Source: Haemophilus parainfluenzae (lineage in GTDB: Bacteria > Pseudomonadota > Gammaproteobacteria > Enterobacterales > Pasteurellaceae). Taken from it: 64,000 nt of DNA. Below, in pieces: positions 54,667 through 64,000 of the stretch. Each line of letters starts with the position of its first letter. Position 1 is the stretch's first letter. The stretch spans positions 62,001 to 126,000 of the forward strand of contig NZ_QEPT01000005.1 in assembly GCF_003252755.1 (NCBI RefSeq), given 5' to 3'. Both the position numbers and the translations under genes were made by a program. The notes under the pieces were generated by a model that was given only the letters and a program-made list of their open reading frames with translations, was not told where the DNA came from and searched no databases.

Positions 54667-55476
54667 ATGAAAAAATTACTCGCGGTGATTTTTGCCTTGT
54701 TACCTGTTTTGGCCTTTGCAGCATCGCCAAATCACTCGGCAAAATCAACTCAAACCAAGTCAGTGAAAACGGCAGTTAAAAAAGTGGAAGCTAAGAAAGC
54801 CACTACGCCTAAAACCGTAGCTAAAACAGCGAAAAAGAAAGCCGATGCCAAAAAAGCAGAAGCGAAAAAGCCAGCTAAAATTGTCGAAGCAAAAAAAGCG
54901 GTAACGAAAAAAGAAAAAATAAAAAATAAAACGACAAATAAAGCCGCTAAAGCAGAGCCGACAAAAACGAAAGGCAAACAGCCAGTAGAAAAAACTAAGC
55001 AAACTGCAGTAAAAGATAAAAAGACGGTAGTGAAAAGCAAACAAAGTGCAGTTAAAGAATCCGCTAAACCTGAAAAAGCGATTGCTAAAAAAACACCTGC
55101 GGTTAAAACCGAAGTGAAGAAAGCGGAACCAAAAGCTGTTGAAAAAGTGACTGAAAAGAAAGTCGATGCTGTCGCACAAAAAACAGCGAGTATGGTGACA
55201 AAATCCGTCGTCGTACCAAGATGTAATGATTCAAAAGTTTTTGCGGTATTATCTGATGCCTTCAAAAAACAAGGTGCTGCGACTAACACCCAAATGACAG
55301 TGAAACAAATCACGCAAGCCCGTGAAACGCAATCTTATCCACAACAAGGCATTCGCAGCTGTAATGCGATAGTGGAAACCAACGGCGTTAAATATGTTAC
55401 GGATTACAGCATTATCTTGAATGATAAAGGTTTCTTCGTGCAAGTTGAAAACGCACAACCCGCTCAACGTTTCTAA
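54667..55476 (+). CDS. Lys/Ala-rich exported protein with small C-terminal domain, unknown function
   Basis: 269 residues. Signal peptide MKKLLAVIFALLPVLAFA (about 1-19). Residues 20-180 are low complexity, dominated by Lys, Ala, Thr and Val in repeats such as KKAEAKKPAK, similar in composition to histone H1-like tails. The C-terminal about 90 residues are different: two cysteines (VPRCND and IRSCNAIVETNG) that could form a disulfide, and TDYSIILNDKGFFVQVE. A homologue beside gpmA is, as I recall, present in H. influenzae. A large antisense open frame here is a composition artefact. Confidence 0.82.
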   Translation: MKKLLAVIFALLPVLAFAASPNHSAKSTQTKSVKTAVKKVEAKKATTPKTVAKTAKKKADAKKAEAKKPAKIVEAKKAVTKKEKIKNKTTNKAAKAEPTKTKGKQPVEKTKQTAVKDKKTVVKSKQSAVKESAKPEKAIAKKTPAVKTEVKKAEPKAVEKVTEKKVDAVAQKTASMVTKSVVVPRCNDSKVFAVLSDAFKKQGAATNTQMTVKQITQARETQSYPQQGIRSCNAIVETNGVKYVTDYSIILNDKGFFVQVENAQPAQRF

Positions 55477-55478
55477 TC

Positions 55479-56165
55479 TTAATGTGCGTTGTTCAAATGA
55501 AGTTGTTTGAATAACGCACGCATTTCTTCTTCATTCAAACAGCGATATTCACCATTACCCAATCCATCAAGTGTTAAATGGCTCATTTGATAACGGATGA
55601 GACGCAATGTCGGAAAGCCGATATGTGCCGTCATTCTACGTACTTGTCGATTACGCCCTTCACTAATTTTAATTTCTAACCAGCTCGTTGGAATACTTTG
55701 ACGTTCACGAATAGGTGGCTTGCGAGGCCAAAGAAAATCTGGTTCTGAAATCAACCGCACTTTTGCTGGCTTCGTCATCCCATCTTTCAATTCAACGCCT
55801 TGACGAAACTTGTCTAAGTCAGCCTCTTCAGGAATGCCTTCCACTTGCACAAAATACGTTTTTTCTGTTTTAAACTTAGGATCAGCCAAACGATGTTGCA
55901 CTTCACCATTATTCGTTAAAATCAGTAACCCTTCGCTATCACGATCCAATCGTCCTGCCGCATACACATTAGGAATGGTAATAAAATCTTTTAATGTAGC
56001 TCGGCCATTTTCATCGGTGAATTGTGTCAGCACATCAAAAGGTTTGTTAAATAAAACAACGATTGTTTGTTCTAATGTAAGTGGCTTCGCTTTAGGCTTA
56101 AATGAACGAGTGGATTTTGCCGTTCGTTTGGTTGTAAATGAGTGAGAAGGGAAAGGTTTTGACAT
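55479..56165 (-). CDS. rluE: 23S rRNA pseudouridine synthase RluE
   Basis: Modifies 23S rRNA (position 2457 in E. coli). The ATG at 56165 gives [10 protein letters not shown]; 228 residues. Basic N-terminal extension, then the RsuA-type catalytic domain with [18 protein letters not shown] (catalytic Asp) and [22 protein letters not shown], the latter closely matching E. coli RluE. No S4 domain is seen, which also fits RluE rather than RluB/RluF. Convergent with the Lys/Ala-rich gene, two bases apart. Confidence 0.9.
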   Translation of the reverse strand: MSKPFPSHSFTTKRTAKSTRSFKPKAKPLTLEQTIVVLFNKPFDVLTQFTDENGRATLKDFITIPNVYAAGRLDRDSEGLLILTNNGEVQHRLADPKFKTEKTYFVQVEGIPEEADLDKFRQGVELKDGMTKPAKVRLISEPDFLWPRKPPIRERQSIPTSWLEIKISEGRNRQVRRMTAHIGFPTLRLIRYQMSHLTLDGLGNGEYRCLNEEEMRALFKQLHLNNAH

Positions 56166-56192
56166 ATTATTTATTGAGTAAAAAAGAAAAAA

Positions 56193-56214
56193 AGGGCGGA
56201 TTTTAACCCGCCCT
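56193..56214 (-). terminator. Terminator of the autotransporter gene
   Basis: AGGGCGG and CCGCCCT around an A/T-rich loop. On the minus strand it is followed by a T-rich run (TTTTTTCTTTTTT). It lies 6 bases after the autotransporter stop and also precedes rluE. Confidence 0.85.
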
Positions 56215-56220
56215 CTTATA

Positions 56221-58743
56221 TTACCACTGATAGCGATAAACTGCTTGAATTGCATAAGGTTTATCGAAGTTTTTACCGTCAGCACGGCTTACTTCTAAAC
56301 CAAAACGATGATTTGCAAATCCAGCATTTAAGCCGACCGCACTTTCAAAACGTCCGCGGCTGCTTGCAACATCAAGTGCGCTGTTTGTGTAATGAATTTT
56401 GCTGCTACGGTTTTTGCTAGTAATCGCATTGACTTCTGCATAAGGTTGTAAATTCCAACCATTACTTAATGCAAAGCCTTTGGCTACACGTAAACCAATT
56501 CGAGAATACACAGAAGATAAGCTATCTTCATTCTCTTGTGATGAAATATGTGTCCACGCTAATTGTGCTTGCGGGGTAATTGTCCAATCGTTCACAAGGC
56601 TAAAGCGTTTGCCTAATTCACTCGAAATAGTATAAGCGTTGTAATGGCGTTTTTCAGTGTAATTTGAGTTAGCGTGTAAACGGCTGTATTTCACGATGTT
56701 ATCTACATAAATACCGTTATCTGCAAGGTAAGCTGCATATAAGCCCACGCTGTTGCCTCTTACTTTGCCATCACCGTAATAACCATTGAAATCAACGTTA
56801 GCTTGGCTACGACCAACAAATCCACCAACACGGAGGTTATCTGTTACAACCGCATCAGCGCCCACTTGTAAGCTATGTACGTTTTGTTTAAAGCCAGAAG
56901 TTTCACTCTCACCTGTCGAAAGTGCGGCTAATTTTTGGCGAGAATTCACATTACGAACCCATACATTACCTTTTTCACCGTTTTTCACTTCACCTAGACG
57001 TTGATGAATGCCATTTAAATCATCTTCCACTAAAAGCAATTGTGCTTGGCGAAGAGAAACTTGTGCATTCGCTAAGTCTGAAAGTAATGGTGTGCTTGGT
57101 AGAACTGCAGGTGGTACTACTGGATTACTTGGGGTTACTACTGGAGTGCTAGGCGTTACCGCAGGTTTGCTTGGGGTCACTACTGGTTTGCTTGGTGTAA
57201 CTGGTGCAACAGGTGGAGTTGGAGTAACTACATTTTTAGAGTTAGCTAATACCCAATTATTTCCCTCTTTGGTTAGAAAATATTGGTAAGCCCCTAAATC
57301 TACACGATTATTCGGGTTAGTTAAGCTAAACGCCGCATTACCACCATTGGTTTCTACAAGTGTCACTTTGCCGTTAGCAACGTTTGCACCTTGGTTAGTT
57401 ACCCCAATTTTATGATTACCTTCGGCAGTACCTTTAACAACGATTTTATCGCTTTTGTTTTCAGCGATATTGGTGTTGAGGTTGAAGATACCTGAGCCAG
57501 TGAGATTACCCGTGATAGTTAATGTTGCATAAGGAGCGTTTGTATTAGTTAAAGAAACCGCTGAGTTATTTAAATGCAAGTCTGTTACTTCTGAATTATC
57601 CACTAAATCCCATGTAGTATTGTTAGTTAGATTTAATGTAACAGGCGTTTTATTTGTACCGTCATATTGCTTTACTGCACCATTTAACTGTGAGTTATCT
57701 GCATTTAACACAAATCTAGGTGAGCTAGTTTTCTCTCCTTCAGATAAGTCCGTATCAGCTAGATCGGGCATGTTTAATCCAACCAATACTTTTGCATCGG
57801 GGATTTTAGTATTTTTTAGATTAACTGTTGTTGAGCTGTAATTATTTGTTGTATCTCGAGAATCTTGTTTATTAGTAAAAATAACAACATCTCCAGTGTT
57901 ATTTTCAATGTTGGAATTTGTAATGTTGGTCATACCACCATCAAGTACAAAACCTAAACCTTTACTTTGACCTTTCGCTTCAATTGTGAGCAAGCTGTCC
58001 TCAATATTTAATGTAGTATTCTCAGATATGTATGCAATAGTAGTTGATTTATCGCTACCTGCTGGCTGTAGCGTGATATTTAAATTTTTGATATTTAATG
58101 CTGAGTTTTCTGCATCTACAGCAGTGCTGTTACCTTCCCCTAGGAAAATAGAGGAGTTAGTAATATTTGCTGTAGATTTATCAAATAGTTGGTACCCGAT
58201 GCTCTCTTCAGCTAAACTAACAATACTCACTGAATCAATATCAATGGTGCTATTACTTTGAAGTTCAAATGCTGAATTTCCTGAAACTGACTCGCCCTCT
58301 TCATTAACTGTTGAAAGCCCCTTAAATAAATTGATATTACCGGTGTGGAATTTGAGATTTGCATCTCTCAATTCAAAAACAGAACTTTCAGGAAAAGCCT
58401 TCGATAATGTGAAAGTGCTATTAGGTTTGATTTCTAATGAACTAGGCCCCTTAGAAAATTGAGGATAAAGGAAAATTAGTGATTCTGTTGGATAATCCTT
58501 ATTATTTAAACCATTTTTCATTCGAAAAGATACAGTTGCAAGATTCTTTTTATTTGTTAAATCATATCCATAATCTGAATTAAAATTCATATTTTTTACT
58601 TCAGAGTCAGTTCTTTCCGGATTCTTATATACGGTACCTTCATATAGTTTATAATCAATGGCCCATGCCGAATTAACTAATCCTAACGCCATAGCCACCA
58701 AACTCACTTTAAAAGTGCGGTTAAAAATTTTATTGTTTTTCAT
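56221..58743 (-). CDS. Classical (type Va) autotransporter, pertactin-like passenger
   Basis: 840-residue surface protein. Signal peptide about 1-28 ([11 protein letters not shown]). Passenger about 29-500: Asn/Thr/Ser-rich, with many short beta-helix-like repeats such as [14 protein letters not shown] and [12 protein letters not shown], and no serine-protease GDSGS motif, so an adhesin-type or structural passenger is likely. A Pro/Thr/Val-rich linker (about 508-555) repeats TPSKPVV-type units. C-terminal beta-barrel about 585-840, ending in the aromatic tail YRYQW. No cysteine in the passenger. The binding target is unknown. A monocistronic unit between two minus-strand terminators. Confidence 0.92.
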   Translation of the reverse strand: MKNNKIFNRTFKVSLVAMALGLVNSAWAIDYKLYEGTVYKNPERTDSEVKNMNFNSDYGYDLTNKKNLATVSFRMKNGLNNKDYPTESLIFLYPQFSKGPSSLEIKPNSTFTLSKAFPESSVFELRDANLKFHTGNINLFKGLSTVNEEGESVSGNSAFELQSNSTIDIDSVSIVSLAEESIGYQLFDKSTANITNSSIFLGEGNSTAVDAENSALNIKNLNITLQPAGSDKSTTIAYISENTTLNIEDSLLTIEAKGQSKGLGFVLDGGMTNITNSNIENNTGDVVIFTNKQDSRDTTNNYSSTTVNLKNTKIPDAKVLVGLNMPDLADTDLSEGEKTSSPRFVLNADNSQLNGAVKQYDGTNKTPVTLNLTNNTTWDLVDNSEVTDLHLNNSAVSLTNTNAPYATLTITGNLTGSGIFNLNTNIAENKSDKIVVKGTAEGNHKIGVTNQGANVANGKVTLVETNGGNAAFSLTNPNNRVDLGAYQYFLTKEGNNWVLANSKNVVTPTPPVAPVTPSKPVVTPSKPAVTPSTPVVTPSNPVVPPAVLPSTPLLSDLANAQVSLRQAQLLLVEDDLNGIHQRLGEVKNGEKGNVWVRNVNSRQKLAALSTGESETSGFKQNVHSLQVGADAVVTDNLRVGGFVGRSQANVDFNGYYGDGKVRGNSVGLYAAYLADNGIYVDNIVKYSRLHANSNYTEKRHYNAYTISSELGKRFSLVNDWTITPQAQLAWTHISSQENEDSLSSVYSRIGLRVAKGFALSNGWNLQPYAEVNAITSKNRSSKIHYTNSALDVASSRGRFESAVGLNAGFANHRFGLEVSRADGKNFDKPYAIQAVYRYQW
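57113..57210. repeat. Imperfect tandem repeat encoding the Pro/Thr linker of the autotransporter
   Basis: Several near-identical units of about 24 bases, coding on the minus strand for TPSKPVV / TPSTPVV / TPSNPVV variants. Such tracts can change copy number by recombination; the number of units may vary between strains. Confidence 0.65.
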
Positions 58744-58766
58744 ATGAATTCCTTTGGATTATAAAA

Positions 58767-58795
58767 AAGCCAACTTATTGAATAAAAGCTGGCTT
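58767..58795 (-). terminator. Terminator after ilvC
   Basis: AAGCCA and TGGCTT with further A/T pairing inside, followed on the minus strand by TTTTTTAT. It lies 20 bases after the ilvC stop and directly upstream of the autotransporter start. Confidence 0.8.
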
Positions 58796-58815
58796 AAATT
58801 TTAACGATTTAATGA

Positions 58816-60297
58816 TTAACCTGCAACAGCGATACGTTTCATATCTGTCATATAACCACGTAACTCTTGACCAATTAATTCAACTGGGTGGTTACGGATT
58901 GCATCGTTTACATCGCGTAAAGTGATGTTGTCGATAGCAACTGCTGGTGTTGGTTCACCTAAGTCACCTTTTTGTAAGGTTGGGATGATTTCTTTAGCAA
59001 GAATAGGGGTCGCTACGTTAGAGAATAAGTAGTTACCATATTCTGCCGTATCAGAAATAACTACGTTCATTTCGTATAAACGTTTACGCGCAATGGTGTT
59101 AGCGATTAACGGTAATTCGTGAAGTGATTCATAGTAAGCTGACTCTTCATAGATACCGCTTGCTACCATTGCATCAAAGGCTAATTCAACACCCGCTTTC
59201 ACCATTGCTACCATTAATACGCCGTTATCAAAGTATTCTTGTTCAGAAATTTTGATGCCGTCTGCTTTTGGTGCGTTTTCAAAGGCAGTTTTGCCAGTTG
59301 CTTCACGCCATGCTAATAAATCTTTGTCGCCATTTGCCCAGTCAGCCATCATAGTTGCTGAGAAGTGACCGCTGATGATGTCATCCATGTGTTTGTAATA
59401 TAAGAAACCAAGACTTTCTTTGATTTGTTCAGCAAGTTCAAATGCACGTAATTTTGCGCTGTTTGATAAGCGATCCATCATTAATGTGATACCGCCTTGT
59501 TTTAAGGCTTCAGTAATAGTTTCCCAACCGTATTGGATAAGTTTGCCTGCGTATGCTGGATCTTTACCGTCAGCAACAAGTTTGTCGTAACATACGATTG
59601 AACCTGCTTGTAACATACCGCAAAGAATGGTTTGTTCACCCATTAAGTCAGATTTTACTTCTGCGACGAACGAAGATTCTAATACGCCTGCACGGTCACC
59701 ACCGGTTGCAGCTGCCCATGCTTTTGCAATTGCCATACCTTCGCCACGAGGGTCATTTGCAGGGTGAACCGCGATTAATGTTGGTACACCGAAACCACGT
59801 TTGTATTCTTCACGTACTTCAGTACCTGGACATTTTGGTGCAGTCATGACTACAGTGATGTCTTCACGGATTTGCTCACCCACTTCAACGATGTTGAAAC
59901 CGTGTGAGTAACCGAATGCAGAATCTTTTTTCATTAATGGCATCACATCAGCCACCACTTTAGAGTGTTGTTTGTCTGGCGTTAAGTTAATCACTAAGTC
60001 TGCAGTTGGGATTAACTCTTGGTAAGTGCCCACTTTAAAACCATTTTCAGTTGCACGTTGGAATGAAGCACGTTTTTCCGCAATCGCTTCAGGGCGTAAT
60101 GCATAAGAAATGTCTAAGCCAGAGTCACGCATATTTAAACCTTGGTTTAAACCTTGCGCACCACAACCTACGATAACGATTTTTTTGCCTTTTAAGTAGT
60201 TGCAACCGTCAGCAAATTCGCTGCGATCCATAAAACGACAACGACCTAATTGATCTAATTTTTCGCGTAAATTTAATGTGTTGAAATAGTTAGCCAT
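58816..60297 (-). CDS. ilvC: Ketol-acid reductoisomerase (class II, long form)
   Basis: Second step of isoleucine/valine synthesis: isomerises and reduces acetolactate using NADPH. It has 493 residues, the enterobacterial long form with a duplicated C-terminal helical domain (short form about 330). Nucleotide motif [14 protein letters not shown] near residue 46; metal-site segments [12 protein letters not shown] near 213 and the later [11 protein letters not shown]. Divergent from its activator gene ilvY. Confidence 0.97.
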   Translation of the reverse strand: MANYFNTLNLREKLDQLGRCRFMDRSEFADGCNYLKGKKIVIVGCGAQGLNQGLNMRDSGLDISYALRPEAIAEKRASFQRATENGFKVGTYQELIPTADLVINLTPDKQHSKVVADVMPLMKKDSAFGYSHGFNIVEVGEQIREDITVVMTAPKCPGTEVREEYKRGFGVPTLIAVHPANDPRGEGMAIAKAWAAATGGDRAGVLESSFVAEVKSDLMGEQTILCGMLQAGSIVCYDKLVADGKDPAYAGKLIQYGWETITEALKQGGITLMMDRLSNSAKLRAFELAEQIKESLGFLYYKHMDDIISGHFSATMMADWANGDKDLLAWREATGKTAFENAPKADGIKISEQEYFDNGVLMVAMVKAGVELAFDAMVASGIYEESAYYESLHELPLIANTIARKRLYEMNVVISDTAEYGNYLFSNVATPILAKEIIPTLQKGDLGEPTPAVAIDNITLRDVNDAIRNHPVELIGQELRGYMTDMKRIAVAG

Positions 60298-60421
60298 TTT
60301 TCATCCTTAATATGATGTTGATTAATGTTTGTATGAGGTTGTGTTTGAATATAGTTTTTTGTTGTGTCATGGATTATAAGATTTTTAATTATTGCGTAAA
60401 GTGATATTATTGACACTTAGT

Positions 60422-60448
60422 GTTGCATTTTTTGCAACGATATTTGCA
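60422..60448. promoter_or_regulatory. Predicted IlvY operator region
   Basis: Two overlapping palindromes: GTTGCA-N5-TGCAAC (60422-60438) and TGCAA-N6-TTGCA (60433-60448). Both fit the LysR-type T-N11-A pattern. They lie between ilvC and ilvY, right before the ilvY start, as expected for autoregulation and inducer-dependent ilvC activation. Confidence 0.75.
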
Positions 60449-60462
60449 TTTTAGTGATACAT

Positions 60463-61341
60463 ATGAACTTTCAAGACCTTCAAATATTTCTTCATCTTGC
60501 GGACACACAAAATTTTGCTAAAACCGCTACGCAAAATCATATGTCGCCGTCTACGCTTTCACGCCAGATTCAACGAATGGAAGAGGAATTAGAACAATCT
60601 TTATTTATTCGTGATAATCGCCAAGTTCGTTTAACCGAACAAGGTGAGAGATTTCTGCAATTTGCGAAAGCAGAATGGCAAAACTGGCAACAGTTTAAGC
60701 GCCAATTGCGGGATAATTCAGCGGAATTAAGCGGAGAGTTACGCTTATTTTGTTCGGTAACGGCTTCATATAGCCACTTGCCGCAGGTGTTAGCCAAATT
60801 TCGTTCTCATTATCCAAAGGTTGAAATTCAATTGACTACTGGTGACCCCGCTTCTGCGGTGCAATTCATTCAATCGGAACAGGTGGATCTTGCTTTGGCG
60901 GGAAAACCGAATAATCTGCCGACAGGATTAGAGTTTTATAAGATTGATGATATTTCCCTTTCATTAATTGCCCCTCGAGTCGCTTGTTTAGCCACACAAT
61001 TATTGCAAGAAGAGCCCATCAATTGGCAGCAAATGCCTTTTATTTTGCCATTGGATGGAATGGCGCGGCAGCGTATTGAACAATGGTTACGTAGCAAACA
61101 CATTAAACATCCAAAAATTTATGCCACAGTAGCGGGGCACGAAGGTATCGTACCAATGGTAGCGCTCGGTTTTGGATTAGCGATGTTGCCTGATGTGGTG
61201 ATTGATAATAACCCGATGTCAAAAGACGTGTCTCGTTTAAATTTAGACAATCCAGTCGAGGCATTTGATTTAGGCGTTTGTGTGCAAAAAAGAAATTTAG
61301 CGAATCCCCTAATTCGTGCATTTTGGGAGATGTTAGACTAA
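60463..61341 (+). CDS. ilvY: LysR-family activator IlvY
   Basis: Positive regulator of ilvC that responds to acetolactate/acetohydroxybutyrate. The ATG at 60463 gives MNFQDLQIFLHLADTQNFAKTA; 292 residues. HTH segment TQNHMSPSTLSRQIQRMEEELEQ-like at about 20-42 matches E. coli IlvY, with a LysR substrate-binding domain (about 90-290). Divergent from ilvC with a shared operator region. Confidence 0.95.
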   Translation: MNFQDLQIFLHLADTQNFAKTATQNHMSPSTLSRQIQRMEEELEQSLFIRDNRQVRLTEQGERFLQFAKAEWQNWQQFKRQLRDNSAELSGELRLFCSVTASYSHLPQVLAKFRSHYPKVEIQLTTGDPASAVQFIQSEQVDLALAGKPNNLPTGLEFYKIDDISLSLIAPRVACLATQLLQEEPINWQQMPFILPLDGMARQRIEQWLRSKHIKHPKIYATVAGHEGIVPMVALGFGLAMLPDVVIDNNPMSKDVSRLNLDNPVEAFDLGVCVQKRNLANPLIRAFWEMLD

Positions 61342-61373
61342 AATAATAAGCAGAATTAACCTAAGGATTTATT

Positions 61374-62261
61374 ATGTTAAGAGGCATACTTATTTCACTT
61401 TTAGCCTCGCTTTTATTTGGCTATATGTATTATTTTTCCACGCTACTGAAACCGCTCAGTGGCACGGATATTTTCGGCTATCGAATGCTGTTTACATTCC
61501 CTTTCGTTGCCCTTTCCGTCATCATGTTTAAACAAAAGCAGGCATTGGCAGAGCATTTAAAACGCATTAAAAAACAACCGCTCTTTGCCCTTTCCTATAT
61601 TATTTGTGGCGCATTAATGGGTTATCAAATGTGGCTCTTTTTGTGGGCCCCCAATAATGGTAGCTCCTTAAATGTTTCTTTCGGTTATTTATTGTTGCCA
61701 ATTGTGATGGTGGCCGCAGGACGGATCATTTTTAAAGAACGAATTTCAACATTGAAATTTATAGCTGTGGTAATTGCGGCGGTCGGAGTGATTTCTAACA
61801 TCATTTTAAAAGGTGGGTTATCTTGGGAAGCCATTGTTATCTGTGTGGGTTATACCACGTACTTCTCGATACGAAAAGCCCTGAAAAATACCGATCTTGG
61901 TGCTTTTTGCTTAGAAATGATCGCATTATTGCCAGTTAGCGTTTACTTTGCCCTTCAAACCGATTTTGCTACTGTACAGGAATCGAATCCTAATATTTGG
62001 GGATTATTGGTATTACTTGGGCTTATTAGTGGTGCTGCATTAATTGCTTATGTTATAGCCAGTAATATGCTGCCGATGAATTTGCTTGGCCTTTTAGGTT
62101 ATGTTGAAACCATTTTGATGGTGATTATTTCATTTTTAATTGGAGAGGAAATGGATGCGGACAGCTATCCGTTATTCATTTGTTTAGTATTGGCGATGAG
62201 CCTGATTATTTTTGATGGCGTGTATAAACAGCGCGCAAAGGGAAAAAATCATGTCGTTTAA
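61374..62261 (+). CDS. EamA/RarD-type transporter
   Basis: 295 residues with about ten membrane segments. EamA (DMT superfamily) protein closest to Rar[28 protein letters not shown] near the N-terminus and [21 protein letters not shown] near residue 90. The substrate is unknown; related proteins export metabolites or amino acids. It follows ilvY by 32 bases and overlaps glpE by 11, so these three probably form a unit. Confidence 0.85.
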   Translation: MLRGILISLLASLLFGYMYYFSTLLKPLSGTDIFGYRMLFTFPFVALSVIMFKQKQALAEHLKRIKKQPLFALSYIICGALMGYQMWLFLWAPNNGSSLNVSFGYLLLPIVMVAAGRIIFKERISTLKFIAVVIAAVGVISNIILKGGLSWEAIVICVGYTTYFSIRKALKNTDLGAFCLEMIALLPVSVYFALQTDFATVQESNPNIWGLLVLLGLISGAALIAYVIASNMLPMNLLGLLGYVETILMVIISFLIGEEMDADSYPLFICLVLAMSLIIFDGVYKQRAKGKNHVV

Positions 62262-62568
62262 AGAAATTAGCCCAGAACAAGCTTGGGAAATGGTGCAAAA
62301 TGGCGCCATGCTTGCTGATATTCGGGATCCACAACGTTTCACCTATTCCCATGCGAAAGGGGCGTTTCATTTAACCAACCAAAGCTTTTTACAATTTGAA
62401 GAACAGGTGGACTTTGACTCCCCGATTATCGTGAGTTGTTATCATGGCGTGAGCAGCCGAAATGTGGCAACTTTCCTTGTTGAGCAAGGCTATGAAAATG
62501 TGTTTAGCGTCATTGGTGGGTTTGATGGCTGGGAGAAAGCCGGTTTACCAATAGAAACGGCTTATTAA
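62251..62568 (+). CDS. glpE: Thiosulfate sulfurtransferase GlpE
   Basis: Single-domain rhodanese of 105 residues from the ATG at 62251. The active-site loop is CYHGVSS with catalytic Cys63, and [16 protein letters not shown] lies near residue 23. It transfers sulfur from thiosulfate to cyanide or other thiophilic acceptors. Here it is coupled to the EamA gene rather than to glpD/glpG/glpR. Confidence 0.93.
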   Translation: MSFKEISPEQAWEMVQNGAMLADIRDPQRFTYSHAKGAFHLTNQSFLQFEEQVDFDSPIIVSCYHGVSSRNVATFLVEQGYENVFSVIGGFDGWEKAGLPIETAY

Positions 62569-62581
62569 TATTTTTTGATTT

Positions 62582-62609
62582 AAAGTGCGGTGAAATTCAC
62601 CGCACTTTT
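62582..62609. terminator. Bidirectional uptake-signal terminator after glpE
   Basis: AAAGTGCGGTGAA facing TTCACCGCACTTT almost without a loop, flanked by A/T runs, between the convergent glpE and monooxygenase genes. Confidence 0.85.
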
Positions 62610-62621
62610 CTTTTTGTCTCG

Positions 62622-63659
62622 CTATTGTTTATCCACAATCGCTTTCAACATCGTGTAAGATTGGGCTTGCTTTTGCTCATCAAAAATATAGCTCACTGCC
62701 ATAATTTCATCAAAATGTACTCGTTCACGTAATTGCTTGAGTTGAAAATCCACGCTTTCAGGACTACCGATAAGCGAACAAGCAGTCATTTGTTCCACTA
62801 CTGCACGCTCTTGGTTGTAAATCGGGATTTCCTCGAAATCGACTGGGCCAAAGTGTGGTTTCTTTTGGGCGTGCATTTGAGTTTTCCAAACATCTTCTTC
62901 TGAAGCCATAGGCGGTTGTAAATTTTGTTGTGCGTTAGTCACCACGCTTAAGAAAAATAGTGTTTGTGTTGTCGCCAGTTGTTTCGCTTCTTTATCGGTT
63001 TCAGCAACAATCGCGTTCACACCTAAGATGACATAAGGTTCAGCAAGATAGGTAGAAGGTTTGAAGTTTTTGCGGTAAATCTCCACCGCCATTTCCATCA
63101 TGCGTGGCGCAAAGTGTGAAGCAAAGGCATAAGGCAAGCCAAGCTCTGCCGCAAGATACGCACTTTCGGTGCTAGATCCTAAAATGTAAAACGGTATATT
63201 CAAGCCAGCGGAAGGATAAGCCGAAACAGGGTTGGAATCTTTAAAGTAACCGCGAAGTTCTGCAATTTCCGCAGGGAAATCCAGACTGTTTCGTCCACGA
63301 CGAAGTGCTGCAGCCGTTTGCATATCAGTTCCTGGTGCACGGCCTAAACCGAGTTCAACACGGTTTGGATAAAGCGTCTCCAGTGTGCCATATTGCTCAG
63401 CGACTACATACGGCGAATGATTCGGTAACATCACACCACCTGACCCCACGCGCAAAGTTTTCGTATTGGCTAGCGTATGTTGAATTAAAAGTGCGGTCGC
63501 TGAACTCACCAAATTTTTCATATTATGATGCTCAGCAATCCAATAGCGTTCAATGCCGATATTTTCAGAATGTTTTGCAAGACTTACCATAGACTCAACG
63601 GCTTGCAAATAAGTTTGCCCTTCTCGGACAGGGGCGAGATTAAGAATAGAGAGCTTCAT
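62622..63659 (-). CDS. Luciferase-like flavin-dependent monooxygenase (YhbW-like)
   Basis: 345-residue member of the bacterial luciferase superfamily, TIM barrel, using reduced FMN. RYWIAEHHNMKNLVSSAT near residue 38, GSGGVMLPNHSPYVVAEQ near 75 and ELGLGRAPGTD near 105 match E. coli YhbW (MsnO8-type). Substrate unknown; alkane, sulfonate or aldehyde oxidation are seen in relatives. Monocistronic. Confidence 0.88.
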   Translation of the reverse strand: MKLSILNLAPVREGQTYLQAVESMVSLAKHSENIGIERYWIAEHHNMKNLVSSATALLIQHTLANTKTLRVGSGGVMLPNHSPYVVAEQYGTLETLYPNRVELGLGRAPGTDMQTAAALRRGRNSLDFPAEIAELRGYFKDSNPVSAYPSAGLNIPFYILGSSTESAYLAAELGLPYAFASHFAPRMMEMAVEIYRKNFKPSTYLAEPYVILGVNAIVAETDKEAKQLATTQTLFFLSVVTNAQQNLQPPMASEEDVWKTQMHAQKKPHFGPVDFEEIPIYNQERAVVEQMTACSLIGSPESVDFQLKQLRERVHFDEIMAVSYIFDEQKQAQSYTMLKAIVDKQ

Positions 63660-63798
63660 TTTATTTCCTCCTGATTGATTTGTTGAGCGTCATTATACAT
63701 GTTTTTTCAGGCAGAAATATCGATAAAATTGGAATAGACTGTTCCGAGAAAAGGAAAAATATTGCAAAATAGGCACAAATTCAGATGTATTCGAAAAA

Positions 63799-64000
63799 AT
63801 GATTGTATTTAATAATATTTCCTTAAAGCGCGGGCAAACCGAATTGCTTGAGAATGTCACGGCAACCATCAATCCGAAACAAAAAGTCGGCTTGGTGGGG
63901 AAGAATGGTTGCGGTAAGTCGTCTCTTTTTGCCCTATTAAAAAAAGAATTAACGCCAGAGGGCGGCGAAGTCACTTATCCATCCAACTGGCGGGTATCTT
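63799..64000 (+). CDS. yheS: ABC-F ATPase YheS, N-terminal fragment (cut by window edge)
   Basis: First about 67 residues of an ABC-F family ribosome-associated ATPase. MIVFNNISLKRGQTELLENV followed by Walker A GLVGKNGCGKSS at about residues 31-42. The N-terminus closely matches E. coli YheS (TATINPKQKVGLVGKNGCGKS). The rest lies beyond the window. Confidence 0.88.
   Translation, partial: MIVFNNISLKRGQTELLENVTATINPKQKVGLVGKNGCGKSSLFALLKKELTPEGGEVTYPSNWRVS

Noticed and set aside
54750-55313. 187-codon antisense open frame opposite the Lys/Ala-rich gene
   Set aside because: Its Phe/Leu/Ala-rich product mirrors the Lys/Ala codons of the real gene; no ribosome site or promoter. A composition artefact.
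57113-57210. Tandem repeats in the autotransporter as a CRISPR array
   Set aside because: The units are coding, imperfect, contiguous and without spacers; no cas genes nearby.
57008-57289. Gly/Thr/Leu-rich plus-strand open frame opposite the autotransporter linker
   Set aside because: The apparent repeats are the reverse complement of the Pro/Thr linker repeat; not a separate gene.
1-64000. Prophage, integrative element or insertion sequence in the accessory blocks
   Set aside because: No integrase, transposase, terminal repeats or tRNA-linked duplication seen on reading; the nanXY-like cluster carries no mobility genes.

Overview
The window is a contiguous, gene-dense, low-GC stretch of chromosome from a Pasteurellaceae bacterium of the Haemophilus/Aggregatibacter branch. 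The 9-base DNA uptake signal AAGTGCGGT (or its complement ACCGCACTT) recurs throughout, inside genes and as inverted pairs that form terminators; this is the Haemophilus influenzae-type signal, not the Actinobacillus pleuropneumoniae type. Blocks such as dnaE-pyrR, mltG-tmk-holB-ycfH, fruBKA, fkpA-yheO-tusDCB, yibQ-envC-gpmA and ilvC/ilvY match H. influenzae order as I remember it. An intact hemC-hemD-hemX-hemY operon points to a species that makes its own heme, unlike H. influenzae, so an H. parainfluenzae-like organism is the best guess (inference). I see no rRNA, tRNA, CRISPR array, prophage or insertion sequence, and no gene-free stretch longer than about 225 bases.

Layout. 1-6.5 kb: end of htpX, pepD, gpt, dnaE, pyrR. 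6.6-13.6 kb: a short SurA-like chaperone, mltG-tmk-holB-ycfH, a DUF1523 membrane protein, a CNNM/CBS protein and a small lipoprotein. 13.7-17.9 kb: fructose PTS operon fruBKA, with a FruB carrying two HPr domains. 17.9-20.5 kb: sdhE and the envelope-stress genes rpoE-rseA-rseB behind a near-consensus sigma-E promoter. 20.6-25 kb: mobB, an MdtD-like exporter, the heme/glutathione-binding lipoprotein hbpA, pdxH. 25.1-29.4 kb: an accessory cluster strongly resembling E. coli yjhBC (nanXY), for uptake and conversion of 2,7-anhydro-sialic acid, with a second oxidoreductase paralogue and a divergent GntR regulator. 29.5-34.9 kb: a DASS anion transporter and a four-gene ABC importer, each with a likely CRP site. 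35-37.8 kb: slyX, fkpA, yheO, tusDCB. 37.8-43.7 kb: a small membrane protein, a YeaK-type deacylase, a T4 endonuclease V-like DNA repair enzyme, a Fur-boxed iron-type binding protein and a cysteine-type amino acid ABC importer. 43.8-50.8 kb: hemCDXY diverging from cyaA. 51-64 kb: narP, yibQ-envC, gpmA, a Lys/Ala-rich secreted protein, rluE, a classical autotransporter, ilvC/ilvY, an EamA transporter, glpE, a luciferase-like monooxygenase and the start of yheS.

Theme. Most of the window is core housekeeping. The accessory part is nutrient scavenging at a mucosal surface: anhydro-sialic acid, dicarboxylate-type anions, an unidentified CRP-linked ABC substrate, iron or siderophore, heme/glutathione and cysteine. 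The class I adenylate cyclase that makes the cAMP read by CRP is encoded in the same window. The cluster most worth follow-up is 25.1-29.4 kb, especially the paralogous oxidoreductase that lacks the family's catalytic lysine.
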